Source: Archaeoglobaceae archaeon
GTDB taxonomy: Archaea; Halobacteriota; Archaeoglobi; Archaeoglobales; Archaeoglobaceae
Assembly: GCA_027066965.1 (NCBI GenBank)
Contig: JAMOMT010000168.1
Location: 1 to 6,390, forward strand
Direction of reading: 5' to 3'
DNA: 6,390 nucleotides
The notes under the pieces are model-generated. The model searched no databases. It worked only from the letters and a program-made list of their open reading frames with translations, and had not been told where the DNA came from. The first letter of the stretch is position 1. Each line of letters starts with the position of its first letter. Positions 1 through 5,204 of this stretch are shown here, piece by piece. Position numbers and translations under genes: made by a program.

Positions 1-539
1 GATACGTCGAGAGCTTCGAGAAGAGAGCTAAAGCACAGGTGAACTACAGAGAGGCTGGGCCTCTGCTCAAAGACAGGATAAAGGCGTTTGCTGAGTTCGT
101 TTCCTCCCTGAGCGAAAAAGATGTAGATGAAATCGTCAGTTTTGGGAAGATCGAGTTCGAAGGTAGGGAACTACCAGCTTCGCTAATAGATGTCAGGTAC
201 AAGCTGCCAAAGGGTTATGTCGATGCGGAGTTCAGCGGCGGGAGGGTTTACCTCTACGCGGAGATGGATGAAGAGCTGTGGAGAGAGTGTTTAGCGAGGG
301 AGATAGTCAGGAGGATTCAGGAGATGAGGAAGGAGCTCGATCTGAACGTTGAAGAGTTCATCGACGTGGCTTTGAGCTGCAGTGAGGAGTTTGTGAAGGG
401 CTGGAGCGACTACATAGCGAGAGAAGTCAGAGCTAAGGAACTGAGATTCGACTACAAGTTCGAGAGCGAGGAGGACTGGTACGTCAAGGAGTGGAGCATA
501 GAGGGGGAAAAGGTGGTTATCGGGATAAGAAGGGTTTAA
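1..539 (+). CDS. ileS: Isoleucyl-tRNA synthetase, C-terminal fragment (5' end outside window)
   Basis: IleRS is the cytoplasmic class I enzyme that charges tRNA-Ile with isoleucine. Only the last ~179 residues are visible. The frame is open from base 3 to the TAA at 537-539, so the GTG at 39 is an internal valine codon and not a start. The fragment carries the end of the anticodon-binding helical region and the C-terminal junction domain. The recognisable signature is the stretch with DEELWREC, LAREIVRRIQEMRKELDL and NVEEFIDV (about bases 265-370), which is conserved in archaeal IleRS just before the small C-terminal domain. The catalytic HIGH and KMSKS motifs would lie upstream, outside the window; archaeal IleRS is usually a little over 1000 residues. 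A T6 run and a hairpin follow 14-25 bases after the stop. Identity rests on motif recall, but the match is strong. Confidence 0.88.
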   Translation, partial: YVESFEKRAKAQVNYREAGPLLKDRIKAFAEFVSSLSEKDVDEIVSFGKIEFEGRELPASLIDVRYKLPKGYVDAEFSGGRVYLYAEMDEELWRECLAREIVRRIQEMRKELDLNVEEFIDVALSCSEEFVKGWSDYIAREVRAKELRFDYKFESEEDWYVKEWSIEGEKVVIGIRRV

Positions 540-552
540 TTTCGGTGGAGTG

Positions 553-581
553 TTTTTTATATATTTGAAATTTATTTCAAA
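553..581 (+). terminator. T-run plus 7-bp hairpin between convergent ileS and the broken zinc-ribbon gene
   Basis: Six T's at 553-558, starting 14 bases after the ileS stop, form a typical archaeal oligo-T terminator. Just after it lies a perfect inverted repeat, TTTGAAA (564-570) and TTTCAAA (575-581), with a 4-base loop. On the minus strand the hairpin sits 7 bases past the stop of the broken gene and is followed by an A/T-rich stretch. It could serve as a shared, bidirectional end point. The hairpin is seen directly; termination is inferred. Confidence 0.4.
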
Positions 582-587
582 CGATAA

Positions 588-958
588 TTATTCATAGTAT
601 TTACTTATTCTTGTGTGTCCGGTTACCCTGTATCCCCCTCTTAGTGTATCTTCGTCAGATTTATATGGTATTTTGTTCCTCACACCAAGTTTTCTAAGTT
701 CTTCACGAATTCTTTTTACATCCACCTCATTAGTCCAATCACAGGATCAACAAATATTAACCACTTTCCACTTCTAGAAGTTTGTTTTGGGTACATCCCC
801 TTTTCCTTAACGCATAAATCCAATAAACATCAACTACTTCAGAAGGTTTAGCATTTTGAAGATAGTGAAAGCAATTTTCACAGATATGTATCCCCCAAAC
901 CTTGTGGATAAAAAATGGGACGTCCCCTAATTTCTTGTTTACAAATTTTACATCTCAT
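588..958 (-). pseudogene. Decayed small zinc-ribbon protein gene (two +1 insertions and one nonsense codon)
   Basis: No long ORF exists here, but minus-strand coding sense continues across three frames. It begins with ATG at 958-956, preceded by GGTGAT (968-963, an SD-like match with 4-base spacing), and reads MRCKICKQEIRGRPIF. Removing one T from the T6 run (910-915) continues it as IHKVWGIHICENCFHYLQNA through LLEVESG to an in-frame TAA (759-757), then YLLI. Removing one C from the CC at 744-745 gives CDWTNEVDVKRIREELRKLG, ending TRISKYYE and TAA at 590-588. The repaired product is 122 residues with the TAA read as one unknown residue. C3-x2-C6 and C26-x2-C29 would form a four-cysteine zinc ribbon; a basic helical segment follows. 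I recognise no named family. A small DNA- or RNA-binding protein, perhaps from a mobile element, is a guess. Repair is convincing because each edit restores long, plausible protein sequence. Confidence 0.68.
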
Positions 959-989
959 TTTAATCACCCATAAAGATACTGTACAAACA

Positions 990-997
990 CTATAAAA
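990..997 (-). promoter_or_regulatory. TATA-like box for the decayed zinc-ribbon gene
   Basis: The minus strand reads TTTTATAG here, about 35 bases before the ATG at 958. A start roughly 25 bases downstream would give a leader of about 10 bases carrying the GGTGAT ribosome-binding sequence. This is the only gene in the window with a clear SD-like element, which sets it apart from its leaderless neighbours. Predicted from position and composition only. Confidence 0.35.
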
Positions 998-1013
998 CAT
1001 TTATGTATATCCC

Positions 1014-1079
1014 ATGACCTTAAAACACCACACAAAGAATGTGGAAAAGCTGATAGAAAAAATAGCGGAACTTCTATGA
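1014..1079 (+). other. 21-codon micro-ORF, possibly the tail of a lost gene
   Basis: ATG at 1014 opens a 21-residue reading frame that ends at TGA 1077-1079, five bases from the convergent gltX stop. Its second half, KNVEKLIEKIAELL, is a well-formed amphipathic helix of the sort that closes many enzymes. The frame is closed upstream by a TAA about 20 bases before the ATG, and there is no SD sequence. It may be a remnant of a gene whose body was lost, or chance. No family can be assigned from so short a piece. Confidence 0.2.
1057..1062 (-). terminator. Oligo-T terminator downstream of gltX
   Basis: Six consecutive A's on the plus strand are a T6 run on the minus strand, starting about 22 bases after the gltX TAA (1086-1084). 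Archaeal RNA polymerase commonly releases at such T-runs. No stable hairpin precedes it. Confidence 0.4.
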
Positions 1080-1083
1080 ATAA

Positions 1084-2796
1084 TTACGGGTGCGTATACA
1101 CCGCCCTCAGTCTTTCTTCATCCGCATACTCTATCCTGCAGAACGCAAACCTCTCGAACTGCACGACATTACCCGCATCACTGACAGCGTTCTTCTCAAC
1201 GAACCCGCCCCACTTAAGCCTTGGCTTATCTCCCAACACCACGCAAACGATTGCATCCTCCCAGCTCAGCCAGTGAACGATGTTTCTACCCTTCTTAACT
1301 TCGGGCAGCATCTCCCAGTCGAGGAACTCGAGCTTCTTCCCCTCTTTGTCCTTCACTCTGACCGTGCAGAAGTCCTTCAGCCTGATGACATCTTCTTCCT
1401 CAAACCTCTCCCAGTCGTCTCCGGAAAGCAGTATGTCGCTGCTGCCGGTGAGCTCTCTGAACTCGCTACCGTCCGGCTTTCTCGGCACTGAGACCTTTTT
1501 CACCTCCGGCAGTCCCTCAATCTCAACACTCACGGCATCCCACACGAAGAAGTACCTGCTCGCCTCCCTGTCAACGAGCTTCCTGTTCTCAGCGTAGAGG
1601 TTCTTCAAGCTAACCGCAACGTCGTTCTCCCCAACTCCGAGCGAGAGTAGGAAGTCCCTTATCGCCTCAGCCTTAAACCCCCTCCTCCTGAACGCCCTTA
1701 TCGTCGGCAGAGCTGGATCGTCCCAGCCCTCAAACTCTCCCTTCTCGATCCTCTTCCTTATTTCACTCGTCGAGAGCTTTCCGAACTCGTGGATCTTTAC
1801 TCTCCCCCAGTGCTTCGTTACCGGATACTCCCAGCCAAAGTAATCGTATATATAGCGCTGCCTTCTCTCCGAGTCGATCAGATCCTTACCCCTTATTATG
1901 TGCGTTATCCCGAGCAGGTGGTCCTCTATAGCGGATTCGAAGTCGAGAGTCGGATAGACTATGTAAGCATCTCCAACGAGGGGGTGGTCAGCCTCGATTA
2001 TTCTAAATGCCACCCAATCCCTTATCGCCGGGTCTTTGTGCTTCATGTCCGTCTTTACCCTGATTACAACCTCTCCCTCTTTATACTCTCCAGAGAGCAT
2101 CTTTTCCCATACCTCAAGAGCTTCCTCAGCCGGAGTGTTTCTATGAGGGCATTCGACTCCAGCATCCCTGTATTTCTTGAACTCCTCTTTAGAGCAGAAG
2201 CAGGGATATGCCTTCCCCATCTCCAAAAGCTTCTTGCAGTACTCGTAGTAAATCGGAATCCTCTCGGAAGCGTAGACGACTTCGTGGGGCTTTACTCCCA
2301 GCCACTCCGCATCCTCTATGTACCAGTTGTAGGCCTCAAGCAAGGGTCTCTTCGTCCTCGGATCCGTGTCGTCGAACCTTATAATCAGCTTTCCATCGTA
2401 CATCTTCACGTACTCGTCGTTTACGACCATCCCCCTCGCAGAACCGAGAGTTGGCGGGCCGTTCGGGTTTGGGGCGAAACGCATGACGACTTTGCCCTTC
2501 TCAGCTTTAGGCAGCTCTGGCAGCTTTTTATCTCTGGTTTCTTCCTTTTCTTTCCTGTCTGATTCAGCAAACTCCATCAGCTTCTTCTTTTCCTCCTCGC
2601 TCAGGTTCTCGAACTCCGCTATGCACCCCTTCACGAGTTCGAGCACTTCCTTTGCTCTCTTCCTCATTTCTGGCATTTCCGCCATTATCTTACCCATCAC
2701 AGCCTTCTCGTTCGGTTTACCGTACTTCGCAGCGTTAGCAGCGACGTACTTCATTACGACGTCCTTCAGCTCTTCCAGCTCTCTCTCGTCTTTCAC
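1084..2796 (-). CDS. gltX: Glutamyl-tRNA synthetase, archaeal type
   Basis: This class I synthetase attaches glutamate to tRNA-Glu in the cytoplasm; archaeal forms may also charge tRNA-Gln for the amidotransferase route. It has 570 residues, typical for archaeal GluRS. Residues 1-100 are a charged, helical extension typical of the archaeal/eukaryotic GlxRS branch. The Rossmann core starts at MRFAPNPNG (105-113), with the HIGH-equivalent TLGSAR at 116-121, then RFDDTDP (140-146), a central insert with C199, C201 and C216 plus H218, RDWVAFRI (259-266), and KLSTS (340-344) as the KMSKS equivalent. From about 415 onward is the beta-barrel anticodon-binding region characteristic of archaeal/eukaryotic enzymes. 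The start is GTG at 2796-2794: an in-frame TAA lies 24 bases upstream, and no better codon lies between. GGAG is only 2 bases before the GTG, too close for normal use; a leaderless start fits better. Confidence 0.95.
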   Translation of the reverse strand: MKDERELEELKDVVMKYVAANAAKYGKPNEKAVMGKIMAEMPEMRKRAKEVLELVKGCIAEFENLSEEEKKKLMEFAESDRKEKEETRDKKLPELPKAEKGKVVMRFAPNPNGPPTLGSARGMVVNDEYVKMYDGKLIIRFDDTDPRTKRPLLEAYNWYIEDAEWLGVKPHEVVYASERIPIYYEYCKKLLEMGKAYPCFCSKEEFKKYRDAGVECPHRNTPAEEALEVWEKMLSGEYKEGEVVIRVKTDMKHKDPAIRDWVAFRIIEADHPLVGDAYIVYPTLDFESAIEDHLLGITHIIRGKDLIDSERRQRYIYDYFGWEYPVTKHWGRVKIHEFGKLSTSEIRKRIEKGEFEGWDDPALPTIRAFRRRGFKAEAIRDFLLSLGVGENDVAVSLKNLYAENRKLVDREASRYFFVWDAVSVEIEGLPEVKKVSVPRKPDGSEFRELTGSSDILLSGDDWERFEEEDVIRLKDFCTVRVKDKEGKKLEFLDWEMLPEVKKGRNIVHWLSWEDAIVCVVLGDKPRLKWGGFVEKNAVSDAGNVVQFERFAFCRIEYADEERLRAVYTHP

Positions 2797-2816
2797 AGCT
2801 CCAAAGCGGGAAAGGC

Positions 2817-2828
2817 GTTATTAAAAAG
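2817..2828 (-). promoter_or_regulatory. TATA-like promoter element of gltX
   Basis: The minus strand reads CTTTTTAATAAC, centred about 26 bases before the gltX GTG, which would place transcription initiation at or next to the start codon. It lies in the 112-base divergent gap shared with the ThiF-like gene. Predicted from composition and spacing. Confidence 0.45.
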
Positions 2829-2879
2829 TTGTTCCACTTGAGTTATTGGACTGCTGTAACAGAAAACGGGGCGAAAAAC

Positions 2880-2892
2880 GTTAAAAGTTTAT
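2880..2892 (+). promoter_or_regulatory. TATA-like promoter element of the ThiF-like gene
   Basis: GTTAAAAGTTTAT precedes the ATG at 2909. The TTAAAA core is centred about 25 bases before the start codon, and no SD sequence lies between them, so a leaderless transcript is likely. Predicted from composition and spacing. Confidence 0.4.
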
Positions 2893-2908
2893 CCGGAACT
2901 CTAGGCTG

Positions 2909-3508
2909 ATGTTCGAACTGCTCGACTACACAACAAAGCTGAAGGCTGAGGGGCTGGAAAAGCTCAGCGTTGGAGTTGTTTGCAGTAGAATGGTTGCGGA
3001 AATGCTCTGGAGGGTTGGAGCTGGGACTGTTAGGTACATCGGGGATTTTATAACCCCTCAGGACGTTTACAGGGACGTTTCTCTTTGCATGGATGATGCC
3101 AGCGATTACGACGTCCTTCATCCAAAGGGTAAAACGCTGATAGTGTCGGTGCTCGCCGAGGAGTTGAGCGTCGACGGATTCACGAGGGCGATGAGGGGGT
3201 GCGATGTGATAATTGCTCACAGGTACTGCGAGATAGCAGCGAAAGCTGCGGAAAGGCTCGGAGCACTCTTCATACCCACCGCTGTGACATCAGTTCTACC
3301 GGAGGACCTAAAAAGGGTGGAAGTCTTGAAGACCATAAGAGAAGTTGAGAGGTTACGCCCGGAAAACCCGATGTGCTACGCGATGCTGTGCTCTGCCCAA
3401 GTTCTCGAGGTTCTCAGGATGTGTTCTGGAGAGGAGGTGATTTTGGCTCCAGACGCCTTAATACCGGTCGAAAGAGGAGGGTTTTTCGAAAGGGTAAAGC
3501 TGTGGTGA
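2909..3508 (+). CDS. Divergent ThiF/MoeB/E1-like Rossmann-fold protein, function unknown
   Basis: The 199-residue product resembles the activating-enzyme (ThiF/MoeB/UBA) fold, which normally adenylates the C-terminus of a ubiquitin-like or sulfur-carrier protein. Visible support: a first strand and helix at 20-38, where VAEMLWRVGAG matches the helix after the nucleotide loop of E1 enzymes; a likely acidic strand end at D46; CDVIIAHRYCEIAAKAAERLGALFIP (98-123), like the 'D-x-V-I-x-A' strand and following helix; and MCYAMLCSAQVLEVLRMCSGEE (155-176), then a hydrophobic strand to PDALIP, like the family's C-terminal helix and strand. The usual glycine-rich GxGxxG loop is replaced by GVVCSRM (22-28), and there is no obvious NxxR or CxxC zinc pair, so adenylation may be lost. 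The protein is about 40-50 residues shorter than typical ThiF/MoeB. It is cysteine-rich (C25, C60, C98, C107, C156, C161, C172). It is divergent from gltX; no functional partner is evident nearby. The fold is inferred from remembered patterns. Confidence 0.6.
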   Translation: MFELLDYTTKLKAEGLEKLSVGVVCSRMVAEMLWRVGAGTVRYIGDFITPQDVYRDVSLCMDDASDYDVLHPKGKTLIVSVLAEELSVDGFTRAMRGCDVIIAHRYCEIAAKAAERLGALFIPTAVTSVLPEDLKRVEVLKTIREVERLRPENPMCYAMLCSAQVLEVLRMCSGEEVILAPDALIPVERGGFFERVKLW

Positions 3509-3533
3509 TTTGGTCAGTCGTTAAGTTAATAAC

Positions 3534-4167
3534 TCAAGTATTCGCCCCCCACTCCTTCAATGATTTCTTTCGACTCCCATAGATATTTATCTCTTGCCAG
3601 AGCCAGTTGTTCTGACCGCTCGGATGAGGAACTACGGCAAAATCAAATTCAAGATCGCCAACCCTGGCATTTTTGATGATGTTCCTCATAAAGACTTCCG
3701 TAATCCCACCTTTCAATCTCCTGTCTTTTGAGACATCGTAAAAATAATCTTTTACCGATTCGCCAACAGCCACCACCAACTCCGGTTTTACGGCTCTCAA
3801 TTCGTCCAGCAAGTACGCTTTGCTGCAAATTTTAACAGCACGACCGGCTGTTTTCTTATCCACGAATCTTTTGCCATCCCTGCCAGCTTCAAAGCACTTT
3901 CTAAGGTGAGTTCAGTAGGCTGTGGTGTTTTCCATTGGTCTAAACTTGCAACCGAATAGAGCTGAAAAGGAAAGGTGTACATTGGATGATTGGTTTATGA
4001 TGCTATTACCTCAGATCTTCTCTGTTCGGCCCCTCAGTTATCACAGCAACACTAACTTCTCTATCCAGCTTGAAGAGAAGCGGTTTCGAATGTTTCAAGG
4101 GACACTGTCCACACAAGCTCCTACTCTCGATGCGCTCAAGCACCCGCTCAAGTTCGCGGAGACTCAT
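3534..4167 (-). pseudogene. Broken iron-sulfur uracil-DNA glycosylase superfamily gene (one +1 insertion, one nonsense codon)
   Basis: Intact members excise uracil from DNA for base-excision repair. The frame starts at ATG 4167-4165 and reads to TEGPNREDLR, then hits TAA at 4008-4006. Dropping one G of the pair at 4009-4010 gives DLSNSIINQS and a frame open to the TGA at 3536-3534, except for a TGA at 3914-3912 in 'AY*THLRKCF', where TGG (Trp) is the obvious ancestor. The repaired protein has 210 residues, the right size for family-4/5-like UDGs. Cysteines at 19, 22, 90 and 114 (CGQC, RKCF, KICS) match the CxxC...C...C pattern of [4Fe-4S] UDGs. TEGPNRED (44-51) fits motif A (GExPGxxED), and HPSGQNNWLW (181-190) fits the HPSxxN motif B. 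The longest remaining piece, 3863-3534, has its own ATG but lacks motif A and the first cysteines, so it is unlikely to work. Family-level assignment is firm; the subfamily is uncertain. Confidence 0.78.
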
Positions 4168-4189
4168 GCTCTTTTGTAGACACCAAAAC

Positions 4190-4196
4190 CTTTATC
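4190..4196. promoter_or_regulatory. TATA-like element shared by two divergent genes
   Basis: CTTTATC on + (GATAAAG on -) lies in the 52-base gap between the broken UDG gene (ATG at 4167, -) and the exported-protein gene (ATG at 4220, +). Its centre is about 26.5 bases from each start codon, the distance expected for leaderless archaeal transcripts in either direction. It could be one bidirectional TATA box or a coincidence of a short gap. Neither gene has an SD sequence. Confidence 0.42.
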
Positions 4197-4219
4197 TGTT
4201 TCCGTCTGATCAAGCATGC

Positions 4220-5173
4220 ATGCCCGGTAAATTCGAAAAACGCTCAGCGAGACTCCTTGCGTTATTTCTCGCGCTCATAATGATAGGTAGTGCGATAGCA
4301 ATAGCGTTCAGAGGGATGGGACCGAACCAAGTAGAACTAAGACAAGTCAAGTACCACTTCAAGAGTTTCAAGGACTGGTTGAAGTGCGTTCCCCCGACTA
4401 ACGAGTTGATATACGTCTCTCTCAAGAACTGCACTAACGAAACTCTCTGGAGCTACTTACAAAAGGTCATGAACAATAATATGATCTCCGAGTTATTCGA
4501 TCCCGTTACTTTTACAACGCCAGTCCAGAGAATGCTCGTAGCTTTCTACCCCAACGGACTACTCTACCTAATAGACATCAACATGTCCAAGATGACTGCG
4601 AGCGGCGAAAGAATCAATGTAAACGGCTTGGATGTGTGGGTAAAAGATGTTAACGTGAACGGGAGATACTATGAGGTTGCAGCTACTCCCGAGGTCTCTC
4701 CAGCAATAGTTGGTACTGCACCACAGGTGAAAGAAAGTGTCCAAGCAATAACGGGCAACGGAACGAACATGGCCAAGATCGTCGGTAATTACACGGCAAA
4801 GATTCCAGGAGAGTTCAATGCAGCTTTTATCTTCTACGGAAAGAGGGCTGAATCTCTGCTCCAGTCCAACGGAACTGCTTTCGGAGACTTCTACTTTGCT
4901 GGAATAAGGATGAACGGCACGCTTTTCGAGAAGGTCGTTGCAATTCACTTCACGAAGCCCGGTGGGTTCATAAAGACGAATAACACAACTAAGGAGTTCG
5001 TTCACTACTGGGTTAAGAACTACTACAACGAGAGCCTGAGTGTCGCAATAATGGACGGGACAAATCTCACAAAGATTCTGAACGCTGAACCACAGATGAG
5101 GCTCGTAATAATACACCTCGGCAAGCCAGTCGTTCACACCGCAAGTTCGACAGGTAACTCGACAAAGAGCTAA
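4220..5173 (+). CDS. Secreted or membrane-anchored, sequon-rich protein of unknown function
   Basis: The product is 317 residues. After a basic start (K4, K7, R8, R11), residues 12-30 form one hydrophobic stretch (LLALFLALIMIGSAIAIAF), read as a signal peptide or N-terminal membrane anchor; no lipobox cysteine follows. The rest appears to be an extracytoplasmic domain of mixed strands and helices with no further membrane span. It contains 12 N-x-S/T sequons (N70, N73, N121, N180, N190, N217, N232, N254, N255, N270, N282, N313), two cysteines (C56, C71) that could pair, and a Ser/Thr-rich tail (308-317). I recognise no enzymatic motif or named family. The start at 4220 is chosen because the hydrophobic segment follows at once and a TATA-like box lies 26 bases upstream. 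An in-frame ATG at 4070 would add 50 implausible residues antisense to the UDG pseudogene. T-runs follow the stop. Confidence 0.72.
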   Translation: MPGKFEKRSARLLALFLALIMIGSAIAIAFRGMGPNQVELRQVKYHFKSFKDWLKCVPPTNELIYVSLKNCTNETLWSYLQKVMNNNMISELFDPVTFTTPVQRMLVAFYPNGLLYLIDINMSKMTASGERINVNGLDVWVKDVNVNGRYYEVAATPEVSPAIVGTAPQVKESVQAITGNGTNMAKIVGNYTAKIPGEFNAAFIFYGKRAESLLQSNGTAFGDFYFAGIRMNGTLFEKVVAIHFTKPGGFIKTNNTTKEFVHYWVKNYYNESLSVAIMDGTNLTKILNAEPQMRLVIIHLGKPVVHTASSTGNSTKS

Positions 5174-5196
5174 AGCTTTTTTACTGTTTTTTTAAC
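5174..5196 (+). terminator. Double oligo-T terminator after the exported-protein gene, overlapping the next promoter
   Basis: T6 (5177-5182) and T7 (5187-5193) directly follow the TAA at 5171-5173, a typical archaeal intrinsic terminator arrangement. The first run, CTTTTTTA (5176-5183), is also centred about 25 bases before the ATG of the kinase gene at 5205 and has no SD sequence after it, so the same bases may act as that gene's TATA-like box. Both roles are inferred from composition and spacing. Confidence 0.45.
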
Positions 5197-5204
5197 TGTA
5201 TCTG

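Noticed and set aside
588..958. Programmed frameshifting rather than decay
   Set aside because: It would need two separate frameshifts plus readthrough of a TAA within 122 codons, which is far less likely than mutation.
540..1083. Possible RNA gene, CRISPR or insertion-sequence remnant in the AT-rich gap
   Set aside because: I saw no periodic repeats, cloverleaf or terminal inverted repeats; the content is explained mostly by the zinc-ribbon pseudogene.
1090..2824. Several plus-strand ORFs (e.g. 1090-1491, 1789-2562, 2366-2824) opposite gltX
   Set aside because: They are antisense shadows of a well-supported 570-codon synthetase and show Ser/Pro/Leu-rich composition with no family motifs.
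2843..3220. 125-codon minus-strand ORF opposite the ThiF-like gene
   Set aside because: It overlaps the better-supported plus gene and spans that gene's promoter; the composition is not protein-like.
3373..3582. 69-codon plus-strand ORF overlapping the end of the ThiF-like gene
   Set aside because: It is an out-of-frame shadow that extends only briefly past the real stop, with no promoter of its own.
3922..4179. Plus-strand ORF of 85 codons
   Set aside because: It is antisense to the UDG pseudogene, whose repaired frame carries clear family motifs.
4070..4219. Upstream start that would extend the exported protein by 50 residues
   Set aside because: The extension is antisense to the UDG gene, would bury the signal segment, and would lie upstream of the predicted promoter.
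4210..5137. Minus-strand ORFs 4210-4434 and 4568-5137
   Set aside because: They are shadows of the exported-protein gene and have no motifs.
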